From Candidatus Wildermuthbacteria bacterium (GTDB taxonomy: Bacteria > Patescibacteriota > Minisyncoccia > Minisyncoccales > UBA10102), in the NCBI GenBank assembly GCA_016177245.1, contig JACOVR010000020.1, positions 1 through 18,621 of the forward strand: DNA of 18,621 nucleotides. Reading direction: 5' to 3'. The translations under genes were made by a program, and so were the position numbers. The notes beneath the pieces were generated by a model, which saw only the letters and a list, made by a program, of their open reading frames with translations, did no database searches and was not told the origin of the DNA. Below are positions 13,702 to 18,621 of the stretch, in pieces; position 1 is the first letter of the stretch, and each line of letters opens with the position of its first letter.

Positions 13702-14076
13702 TCAAAGAGAGGGTTGCCGCAGCTGGGTAAGCTCGGGATTCACAATCTGCAAAAGCAGAACCGATGCAAGAACAATCAAAAGGCCAAGCAAGGCCTTTTG
13801 CACCTTGTCTTTTGCGTCCCCGGTTGCCTGGGGATTTCCCGCAGAACCCATCCACTGCACGCCTCCCCACACGATCATGACGAATGCGGCAAACCCAGCA
13901 ATGCCAACGATGGCATAGTAAAACCACGCAATGATGTTGGCTAGGTTCTGCTCTGCAGGGTTGTTGATGTTTGGCCCGCCCGGGAATGTGGGATACGTAA
14001 GATTTAATTCCACCGCTTCCGCAGCAATGGGCAAGAGAAGCACGAGGAGAAGAAGCGCGAAGATGAATCGTTTCAT
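13702..14076 (-). CDS. VirB2/TrbC-like pilin
   Basis: The 124-aa protein has a clear Sec signal peptide (MKRFIFALLLLVLLLPIAAEA, cleavage likely after AEA at 21), a short polar segment, and two hydrophobic helices (about 47-72, IIAWFYYAIVGIAGFAAFVMIVWGG; about 93-113, KALLGLLIVLASVLLLQIV) joined by a small polar loop, which is the layout of VirB2/TrbC pilins and of pilin-like proteins found in CPR type IV secretion clusters. It would be the major fibre subunit or a membrane subunit of the apparatus encoded upstream. It is last in the operon and also seems to have its own promoter, as expected for a subunit needed in excess. Identity rests on topology and context rather than a strict motif. Confidence 0.75.
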   Translation of the reverse strand: MKRFIFALLLLVLLLPIAAEAVELNLTYPTFPGGPNINNPAEQNLANIIAWFYYAIVGIAGFAAFVMIVWGGVQWMGSAGNPQATGDAKDKVQKALLGLLIVLASVLLLQIVNPELTQLRQPSL

Positions 14077-14082
14077 TTGTTT

Positions 14083-14111
14083 ACTATATCATTTTCCCCG
14101 TACCGTGTTAA
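14083..14111 (-). promoter_or_regulatory. Internal promoter for the pilin gene
   Basis: On the minus strand TTAACA (14111-14106) and TATAGT (14088-14083) are 17 bp apart, and 6 nt separate the -10 box from the pilin ATG at 14076. This spacing is that of tyrS and rpmH, so a leaderless pilin mRNA is likely. The -35 box lies in the 3' end of the upstream membrane-protein gene. Confidence 0.6.
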
Positions 14112-14448
14112 TCACTGCCAAGGTCCAGAGAAAAAATATGCTGACGCCAGGGATCGAGCCGCCCACAAAGAACAGCAATCCCCTTCGCAGCGCTTTGCGG
14201 CTTGCGCGCAGCTTTTGCACCCGTTCTTTCGCTGGTTGGAGTCGTCCCGTTTTCCACACCATCCAGGCAATCAGGGGCGCGCCAACAATCAAGTTGACAA
14301 TCACGCCAATGCCCAACACCACGTCGAGCACGTCGATCACCACCGCGACAGGGAGAACGAGCCAGACGTCTGGGTCCAGAAAACTGCCCCGGGGCTCCTC
14401 TTCGCTGCCCGGCGCTTTAGGAGAATTTATTTGATTTTCTTCTGGCAT
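14089..14448 (-). CDS. Small membrane protein of the secretion cluster, unknown function
   Basis: I do not recognise a family. The 119-aa protein has a polar, Pro/Glu-rich N-terminus (1-25), hydrophobic helices at about 28-62 (VWLVLPVAVVIDVLDVVLGIGVIVNLIVGAPLIAW, likely two tight helices), a basic cytoplasmic segment (66-90, rich in Lys and Arg) and a final helix at about 91-113. It lies 3 nt after virB4 and 12 nt before the pilin gene, so a role in the same apparatus is inferred. Its size and topology would fit a membrane scaffold or pilin-processing partner, but no motif supports a specific function. Confidence 0.8.
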   Translation of the reverse strand: MPEENQINSPKAPGSEEEPRGSFLDPDVWLVLPVAVVIDVLDVVLGIGVIVNLIVGAPLIAWMVWKTGRLQPAKERVQKLRASRKALRRGLLFFVGGSIPGVSIFFLWTLAVINTVRGK

Positions 14449-14451
14449 ACA

Positions 14452-16236
14452 TTATACTTTTCGTGTTCCTGTTTCTCTTTCGAGGATTTCTTTGGGGCTG
14501 GTGGTGACGATCTCGTGTTCTGCAGGAGAGGCAACCACCCTGATGGCAACGTGTTTTTGGCCCGCAAAAAAGATTCCTTCCCCAACCTCGGTTTCCAGCA
14601 GCAAACGCTTTTCTTCTTCGGTGAGATTGAACGCCCGCTTCACCTCCTCAATCGTTGCGGGGCTCTGCTTCATCAACATTTGAATAGAGGAGTTCGTGAT
14701 GATCGGCTTTCCGTACGCCGACCTTAAAAAGTCGCCCACGTCCTGGGTAATGGTGGTGACGCCCAGATAGTATTTTCTTGCGCGCTTTGCGATTCCGTAC
14801 AGAAACGATGCCCCGTCTTCTGACTGCATGATCCACCACGCCTCGTCTACCACGAGCACCCTTTTCTTGAGCTCCGACCTCACCTTGTTCCAGATGTAGC
14901 GCATGACAATGTACATTGCCATGGGCCGCAGCCCCTCTTCCATGTCGCGAATGCCAAACGCGACAAACGGGTTGGCCATATCAATGTTTGTGGGTTTATT
15001 GAAAAAGTTTGCATAGGTTCCCTTGGTGAATTTCTGCAAGCGGCGCACCAGAGAATCGGCTCCCTCCATTGTTTTGAGCACCTCTTCGAGATTTTCCATT
15101 ACAGGAATCCTGTCTTTCCAAAGCGCAGGATCTGTTTGCGTGGTAATGTCTTTTGCCGCATAGGTTTCACTGAGCGCCCGGTCCATGATTGCGTCTTCTT
15201 CGGGGGTGAGCCCGCCAAGCATGAGACGCATCAATCCCACAAGGTTGATAATGTTTGAGCGCAACACGTCTTCTGGCTTTTCGTCTTCTCTTGGCTGGGC
15301 AAGGTCAAACGGATTGATGTGATTTTCAGAGCCCAGGGAAATGTCAAAAAAACTTCCTCCTACTGCTTGAGACAGGGCCTTATACTCGTTTTCAGGGTCG
15401 AGCACGATCACGTCAACCCCGGTCATCAAATAGCGCATGATCTGCACCTTTTCAAAGTATGATTTGCCAGAGCCCGACTTTGCGAAAATAACCTCGTTGG
15501 CGTTTTCCAGGGAAAATCGGTCAAACAAAATCAACGAATTGTTGTGCCGGTTGATGCCGTAGAGAATTCCCTGATTGGAACTTAAATCAAACGAGACAAA
15601 AGGGAACGTGGACGACAACGGCTCCGTGTTCATTGACGTGTGCACCTGCAAAAGGTCTTTCCCGTAAGGCAGGCACGAGTTGAACCCTTCTTTTTGCTGA
15701 TAGAGCGCCGGCTTGATGTATAAAAGCCGCGATTCAAAAATGGAGCGGAGCTCTGTTTCAATTTGCCGCAGCTCTGCCTGCGTTTCCCCGTAGATCGTAA
15801 GGTACAAGCCAAAGCGGAACATGCGTTCTTGCGCCGTTTGCAAACGGTCCCTCAATGTTTCAAGGTCTTGGAACGCGGTTTCAAGCTCCGGATCCCTGAC
15901 CAGTCCCTTGTCTTCTTTTTCCATGATCTCCGACTGCACCTCGGTAACCTTTCTCCGGAGCCGGCGAAGGGTCTGGCCCGTGTCTACCGGGTGTACAAAC
16001 ATTGCAATGTCGATTGGCACGTCGAGGTTGATGGCAGGCGCAAGCCACGCAGCAGTGAGGTATCGCGGGTACGAAAACACAAAGAATGATTTTGCAAATC
16101 TGCCATTGACGTCCAGGTATTCAGACGCGACCCTGACCGACGCGGGAGCGATGATGTCTTTCGACGTTGTCACCTCGGCCTCGAAAAGTTTTTCTTTTTG
16201 TTGAGGGAGCTTCTTTTTTAGGAAAGGGATTTTCAT
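14452..16236 (-). CDS. virB4: VirB4/TraC-family type IV secretion ATPase
   Basis: VirB4 ATPases energise pilus assembly and substrate transfer in type IV secretion. This 594-aa protein has a VirB4-like N-terminal part (about 30-180, with DVPIDIAMFVHPVD and a charged coiled-coil region 90-140), then a HerA/FtsK-like motor: Walker A AKSGSGKSY (252-260), VIVLDPENEY (277-285), Walker B RVLVVDEAWWIM (459-470), KYYLGVTTITQDVGDF (488-503) and a C-terminal GEGIFFAGQKHVAIRV. The first glycine of the P-loop is Ala252 (AxxGxGKS); the key residues K258, S259, D464 and E465 are intact. The start overlaps the TraC-like stop by 4 bp. It is the motor of the compact cluster formed with PrgI, the TraC-like protein and the pilin. 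Confidence 0.92.
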   Translation of the reverse strand: MKIPFLKKKLPQQKEKLFEAEVTTSKDIIAPASVRVASEYLDVNGRFAKSFFVFSYPRYLTAAWLAPAINLDVPIDIAMFVHPVDTGQTLRRLRRKVTEVQSEIMEKEDKGLVRDPELETAFQDLETLRDRLQTAQERMFRFGLYLTIYGETQAELRQIETELRSIFESRLLYIKPALYQQKEGFNSCLPYGKDLLQVHTSMNTEPLSSTFPFVSFDLSSNQGILYGINRHNNSLILFDRFSLENANEVIFAKSGSGKSYFEKVQIMRYLMTGVDVIVLDPENEYKALSQAVGGSFFDISLGSENHINPFDLAQPREDEKPEDVLRSNIINLVGLMRLMLGGLTPEEDAIMDRALSETYAAKDITTQTDPALWKDRIPVMENLEEVLKTMEGADSLVRRLQKFTKGTYANFFNKPTNIDMANPFVAFGIRDMEEGLRPMAMYIVMRYIWNKVRSELKKRVLVVDEAWWIMQSEDGASFLYGIAKRARKYYLGVTTITQDVGDFLRSAYGKPIITNSSIQMLMKQSPATIEEVKRAFNLTEEEKRLLLETEVGEGIFFAGQKHVAIRVVASPAEHEIVTTSPKEILERETGTRKV

Positions 16237-16889
16237 TTTAAAACTTCGGGCGGTATTTCCGGGTAATAGCCGACCTCTGCTTCTGCCGGGTGGTGCCAGC
16301 TCCAGAAGAGCTCCATTAACTCTTCGCTCGAAAGCGGGAGCACCTGGAGTCCAGCCCTCCTCAATCCCAAGGCGACAAACTCCATTCTTTGCCAGAGCTG
16401 GTTTTTCATCCGCTGGAATTCCTCTTCAGAAAGCTTGCCCCGGATTTTCGGGGCCCTGAATCCCCCTTCCTCTTGCACGGTTTCAATCCATGAAAACGGC
16501 ACCACCACAAAAAAACTTTTTGCCATGATGGAGCCCTTGACTTTCCCCTCTTGCGTTGGCGCAATCAACTGCTCAACAAATTCCCGGTAGCTTGCGGTTT
16601 GTTTTTTGAGCAAATCGGCAGATTGCTGCTGCTCAAGGCCCCTTAGATACTCTAAATATCCTGTGAGGTTGAGTCGCCGCGATTGAGCCACGATCTGGAG
16701 AGAAAAATCAAGGGAGTTGAGGAAACTCTGGAACTGATAGATGGTTGCCTGCTGTTCCTCTTCTGATTTCAACGCAAAGTTTTGGGAGCTCACAAGCATG
16801 ACCCCCCGAATCGTGCGGTCCCGAAGCACCAGAGTCCCCTCCTTGATTTCCTCTAGTTCCAAAAATTGTTGCGTCGATCCTTTGCTCAT
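16233..16889 (-). CDS. TraC-like protein with VirB4 N-terminal similarity, no ATPase domain
   Basis: The 218-aa protein resembles proteins often annotated TraC/conjugal transfer in CPR genomes: GTLVLRDRTIRGVMLVSSQNFALKS (19-43), FQSFLNSLDFSLQIVAQSRRLNL (53-75), a glutamine-rich helix (86-97), and a middle domain with MAKSFFVVVPFSW. It contains no Walker motifs, so it is a partner of the following VirB4 rather than a motor. I read it as a separate protein and not as a broken N-terminus of VirB4, because the next gene has its own N-terminal domain. The ATG at 16889 lies in the last bases of the tandem-repeat end of the mobile unit inserted between this gene and prgI, and there is no Shine-Dalgarno sequence. 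Confidence 0.75.
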   Translation of the reverse strand: MSKGSTQQFLELEEIKEGTLVLRDRTIRGVMLVSSQNFALKSEEEQQATIYQFQSFLNSLDFSLQIVAQSRRLNLTGYLEYLRGLEQQQSADLLKKQTASYREFVEQLIAPTQEGKVKGSIMAKSFFVVVPFSWIETVQEEGGFRAPKIRGKLSEEEFQRMKNQLWQRMEFVALGLRRAGLQVLPLSSEELMELFWSWHHPAEAEVGYYPEIPPEVLK

Positions 16890-16919
16890 TGTTGAATTGT
16901 TACATTGCTATATTGTTAG
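16888..16919 (+). repeat. Terminal array of unit 1 (left), four 8-mers
   Basis: ATTGTTGA, ATTGTTAC, ATTGCTAT, ATTGTTAG. This end overlaps the start codon of the TraC-like gene (16887-16889, read on the minus strand) and contains the stop codon of the four-helix-bundle gene (16908-16910). Confidence 0.75.
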
Positions 16920-17294
16920 CTTCTCATTAGTAAACTTAATAAGGGAATGAATTTCTTTGGGCAGGCCACTCAGTTCTTGCAGAATGTGATCGTATTCTTC
17001 TCTCGAGAGTAGTTTCCTTCTTTTGGCTTTTTCGTTCCAATCGAGTGATTCTTTAATCGAACCATAACTATACCTATAGAACATCGCCTTCTCTTTCTTT
17101 GTGTATCTCCCAAATCCCTCGGCAATGTTTGCAGAAATAGAATCCACCGCCCTCACGAACTGCTTACCAACCGTGTCTTTTGCAAAGTAATCCCATCTCA
17201 ATATACTATCCCACACATAGTTTGAAAGTTCGAGAGCTCTTTTATATGCTCCAATGTCATTTAATTTTAAGAATCTTTTCGTTGGAGTATCCAC
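16908..17294 (-). CDS. Four-helix-bundle protein (23S rRNA intervening-sequence / Avd-like family)
   Basis: The 128-aa, charged, all-helical protein has the family core SISANIAEGFGR (52-63) followed by KKEKAMFYRYSYGSIKES, as in S23/IVP proteins encoded in the intervening sequences of 23S rRNA of Leptospira and relatives and in the related Avd protein of diversity-generating retroelements. These proteins form basic barrel-like oligomers that bind nucleic acid; the biochemical role of IVPs is not known. It starts with GTG, two bases inside the right terminal array. It sits in the middle of a secretion operon, not in rRNA, bounded by inverted tandem-repeat ends, so it is likely cargo or the functional core of a small mobile unit. 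It is related to but clearly diverged from the second copy at 17738-18106. Confidence 0.88.
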   Translation of the reverse strand: MDTPTKRFLKLNDIGAYKRALELSNYVWDSILRWDYFAKDTVGKQFVRAVDSISANIAEGFGRYTKKEKAMFYRYSYGSIKESLDWNEKAKRRKLLSREEYDHILQELSGLPKEIHSLIKFTNEKLTI

Positions 17295-17295
17295 C

Positions 17296-17327
17296 TCAAC
17301 AATTTAACAGTTTAACAATACAACAAT
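17296..17327 (+). repeat. Terminal array of unit 1 (right), four 8-mers
   Basis: TCAACAAT, TTAACAGT, TTAACAAT, ACAACAAT: the inverted counterpart of the left array. Its last base is the first base (on the plus strand) of the prgI stop codon (17327-17329). Confidence 0.75.
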
Positions 17328-17695
17328 TATCGCTTGGTAAGCTTGATTTGTTTTACGAGCGCAGCTTCTTCCTCGGTTTGTCTATACTCTTTCGGCCCGG
17401 CTGCGCCGCCCCTCCTCGATTGTTTCTGCCATATATAAGTTTTCGGCCCGACGCTGAAACTCAAGGCATTCATGATTAGGGTAGGAAGCGACCTGCCTCC
17501 GATTTTCACAAATCCCAACGCAAATCCCATAAACCCTAGTGCGATAGTCCCAACGAGAAAAATAAAAAACGGCATGGTGAAGTAAAGAAAAAAAGCGAAT
17601 GCGCCAGGCACCCCAAGGTACACAAACTGTTTGAAGGTGAGGGGTCCCACCACCTTGGCTTCCCGCTCGATGAATTGGGGAATCTGGAATTGCAT
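17327..17695 (-). CDS. PrgI-family membrane protein (VirB3-like position)
   Basis: The 122-aa protein starts MQFQIPQFIEREAKVVGPLTFKQF, the classical N-terminus of the PrgI family found in Gram-positive and CPR type IV secretion clusters. Two hydrophobic helices follow (about 24-45 and 46-66), then a cytoplasmic tail with PKTYIWQKQ and a basic end. PrgI proteins take the place of VirB3 beside VirB4 and are thought to help assemble the inner-membrane complex. It lies between two inserted four-helix-bundle units: its stop touches unit 1 and its start is 6 bp from unit 2. Confidence 0.88.
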   Translation of the reverse strand: MQFQIPQFIEREAKVVGPLTFKQFVYLGVPGAFAFFLYFTMPFFIFLVGTIALGFMGFALGFVKIGGRSLPTLIMNALSFSVGPKTYIWQKQSRRGGAAGPKEYRQTEEEAALVKQIKLTKR

Positions 17696-17701
17696 ACGTA
17701 C

Positions 17702-17732
17702 GAGTATCTGGTATTTAGTATATAGTATTTAG
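17702..17732 (+). repeat. Terminal array of unit 2 (left), four 7-mers
   Basis: After GA, the units are GTATCTG, GTATTTA, GTATATA, GTATTTA and a closing G. Confidence 0.75.
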
Positions 17733-17737
17733 AAGAT

Positions 17738-18106
17738 TTATGCTTCCAAGGAACTACGTATTAAGCCGTTTACAAGCTTGTGAATATGAATAGTTTGATC
17801 TGCTATTTTTGCGAAATCTTCCTTCGGCAGATATCCAACATCTCTGGTTACCAAGAGTTGATTTTGCAGTTCGGTTAGGGAACCTTTTGCCGTAAAATAA
17901 AATTGAGATTTTTCCCGCTTTCCATGCCGAGAAAACCCCTCTGCAATGTTCGAGCTTATTGAAAGAGCAGATCTTCTCATTTGATCTACAAGCGAGAACT
18001 TTTCCTCTTTGGGAAATTCTTTTGTGATGCTGTAGATTTTTACTACAAGCCGATGTGCCTCCTGCCAAGCTATTAAATCCGTAAAACTTCGTATTTTGTT
18101 TTCCAT
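17738..18106 (-). CDS. Four-helix-bundle protein (23S rRNA intervening-sequence / Avd-like family), second copy
   Basis: The 122-aa protein begins FTDLIAWQEAHRLVVKIYSITKEFP, the usual opening of IVP/S23 proteins (family pattern DLxVWQkAhxLvxxIY), followed by DQMRRSALSISSNIAEGFSR and SQFYFTAKGSLTELQNQL, with four predicted helices. The conserved SIxxNIAEGxxR core matches the first copy, but the rest differs enough that this is not a recent duplication. GGATG just before the start gives a weak ribosome site. The stop lies 5 bp from the left terminal array, so the unit is almost only gene plus ends. The same functional uncertainty applies as for the first copy. Confidence 0.9.
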   Translation of the reverse strand: MENKIRSFTDLIAWQEAHRLVVKIYSITKEFPKEEKFSLVDQMRRSALSISSNIAEGFSRHGKREKSQFYFTAKGSLTELQNQLLVTRDVGYLPKEDFAKIADQTIHIHKLVNGLIRSSLEA

Positions 18107-18115
18107 CCTTAAGTC

Positions 18116-18146
18116 CTAAATACTAGATACCAAATACTCGTTACTC
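18116..18146 (+). repeat. Terminal array of unit 2 (right), four 7-mers
   Basis: CTAAATA, CTAGATA, CCAAATA, CTCGTTA and a closing CTC, the inverted counterpart of the left array. It includes the stop codon of the 149-aa gene. Confidence 0.75.
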
Positions 18147-18590
18147 GAGCGGTTCGCGGTAGTCATCGGGCCCTTTTCTCTCTTCTGGTTTTTCTTGCCT
18201 GGGTCGGGGCGTCTCTTCTGGGGCGGGACTCGGCTCCGGCGTTGTTGCTTTCGCAGCCACTTCAATTTCCATTCGATGGAGTTGTTCCAACGCCGGCTTC
18301 ACCGGATAAAACACAAACCGGTTGATTTCTGTAGCAATGCTCTTTGCCGTAGGTTCTTCCAGCCCAATTTCTTTTTGTAGAGTTTTTTGGAAATCAGCAG
18401 GCAACAGTATGCCCATCAGAACCAGTCCCGCGTAGTAGGCAATCTTAGAAACATCCTCCACCCCATTTCTGTCGCAGATATTGAAAATATGGTCTGCGGT
18501 TTCCTGCGAAAAAACCGCTTCCCGGAGTTCTTCTGGAAGCTTTTCGTATAGTTTTTGCAATTCTTCTGGGGCGTACTGTTTCTGTGCCAT
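18141..18590 (-). CDS. Unrecognised 149-aa protein, first gene of the secretion operon
   Basis: I do not recognise a named family. Residues 1-110 look like a soluble helical domain (YAPEELQKLYEKLPEELREAVFSQETADHIFNICDRNG, then IAYYAGLVLMGILLPADFQKTL, weakly hydrophobic but probably not membrane-spanning, then a helix with KSIATEINRFVFYPVKPALEQLHRM). The rest (112-149) is Pro/Glu/Arg-rich and likely disordered. There is no signal peptide, so it is probably cytoplasmic. It leads the operon that continues to prgI, the TraC-like gene and virB4, which suggests a cytoplasmic partner of the secretion machine. Its natural C-terminus may have been altered, since the stop codon lies within the terminal repeat of unit 2. 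Confidence 0.82.
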   Translation of the reverse strand: MAQKQYAPEELQKLYEKLPEELREAVFSQETADHIFNICDRNGVEDVSKIAYYAGLVLMGILLPADFQKTLQKEIGLEEPTAKSIATEINRFVFYPVKPALEQLHRMEIEVAAKATTPEPSPAPEETPRPRQEKPEERKGPDDYREPLE

Positions 18591-18594
18591 ACTA

Positions 18595-18621
18595 TTGACA
18601 ATTTTATTATAATATGCTATA
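18595..18621 (+). promoter_or_regulatory. Outward-facing promoter cut by the right edge
   Basis: TTGACA (18595-18600) followed after exactly 17 bp by TATA at 18618-18621, where the window ends. It would drive a gene to the right, divergent from the secretion operon. Confidence 0.5.
18606..18611 (-). promoter_or_regulatory. -10 box of the secretion operon promoter
   Basis: TATAAT on the minus strand (18611-18606), 15 nt before the ATG at 18590. The matching -35 would lie beyond the window edge, so only half of the promoter can be checked. Confidence 0.5.

Larger units (their letters stand above)
16888..17327 (-). mobile_element. Mobile-like unit 1: four-helix-bundle gene with 4 x 8-mer inverted ends
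   Basis: A 440-bp unit fills the junction between prgI and the TraC-like gene exactly. Its ends are imperfect inverted repeats (25 of 30 bases match in the aligned core), and each end is four tandem 8-mers of the form ATTGTTNN. It carries one gene (GTG 17294 to TAG 16908); the stop codon lies inside one terminal array. Removing the unit leaves GATAATGAGC, which recreates an overlapping TAATG stop/start junction between the two secretion genes. No transposase is encoded, so it would need to be moved in trans. Confidence 0.6.
17702..18146 (-). mobile_element. Mobile-like unit 2: four-helix-bundle gene with 4 x 7-mer inverted ends
   Basis: A 445-bp unit between prgI and the 149-aa gene. Its 31-bp ends are imperfect inverted repeats (26 of 31 identical), each made of four 7-mers of the GTATTTA type. 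It carries one complete four-helix-bundle gene in the operon direction. One end supplies the stop codon (TAA, 18141-18143) of the 149-aa gene. A CTCG lies at each outer edge and could be a short target duplication, though it may simply belong to the repeats. Confidence 0.6.

Noticed and set aside
14452..16889. VirB4 split by a frameshift into two pseudogene halves
   Set aside because: The first part has its own start and a compact domain, the second has its own N-terminal domain, and they overlap by 4 bp in the usual coupled manner, so they are two genes.
16908..18106. Diversity-generating retroelement accessory genes
   Set aside because: The two proteins are related to Avd, but there is no reverse transcriptase, template repeat or variable repeat in the window.

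Overview
The window looks like a chromosomal segment next to the replication origin of a Candidate Phyla Radiation (Patescibacteria, perhaps Parcubacteria-like) bacterium. This is inferred from gene content: a dnaN-dnaA / rpmH-rnpA-yidC-jag origin neighbourhood, a short YidC without a large extracytoplasmic domain, a PaaX/Cas2-fold regulator, a compact PrgI / TraC-like / VirB4 / VirB2-like cluster, two genes of the 23S-rRNA intervening-sequence four-helix-bundle family, and short palindromic repeats inserted in frame in housekeeping genes. No 16S rRNA is present, so the taxon is not proven.

Layout. 1-1354 (minus): tsaE followed by the start of polA, which runs off the left edge. 1382-3123 (plus): an unrecognised 175-aa protein and a PilB/GspE-type pilus ATPase. 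3122-3255 (minus): a probable small structured RNA with a perfect consensus promoter and a perfect 19-bp closing stem. 3280-5492 (plus): ruvB, yebC and ruvC, recombination genes plus a translation/transcription factor. 5484-6614 (minus): tyrS. 6695-9288 (plus): a PaaX/Cas2-like regulator and a class A penicillin-binding protein; both promoters carry the same 32-bp near-palindrome over the -10 box, which suggests one regulator controls itself and cell-wall synthesis. 9278-11911 (minus): dnaN and dnaA, with a candidate origin between and around them. 12069-13696 (plus): rpmH, rnpA, yidC and jag, nearly all overlapping. 13702-18590 (minus): a type IV secretion/pilus-like operon.

The most unusual signal is in the last operon. 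Two about 440-bp units, each with one four-helix-bundle (IVP/Avd-like) gene, sit exactly in the gene junctions on either side of prgI. Each unit ends in imperfect inverted repeats, and each end is four tandem copies of an 8-mer (unit 1) or 7-mer (unit 2). Solitary four-copy arrays of the same design, with other sequences, occur inside tsaE (4 x 9 nt) and at the end of yidC (4 x 7 nt). Together they suggest a family of small mobile units with tandem-repeat ends and solo scars. A separate palindrome encoding LPxGQ is inserted in yebC and jag.

Many genes (tyrS, the PaaX-like gene, rpmH, the pilin gene, perhaps the 175-aa gene) have a sigma70-type -10 box only 6-11 nt before the start codon, so leaderless mRNAs are probably common here. 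No stretch longer than about 160 bases lacks a gene or a described feature.
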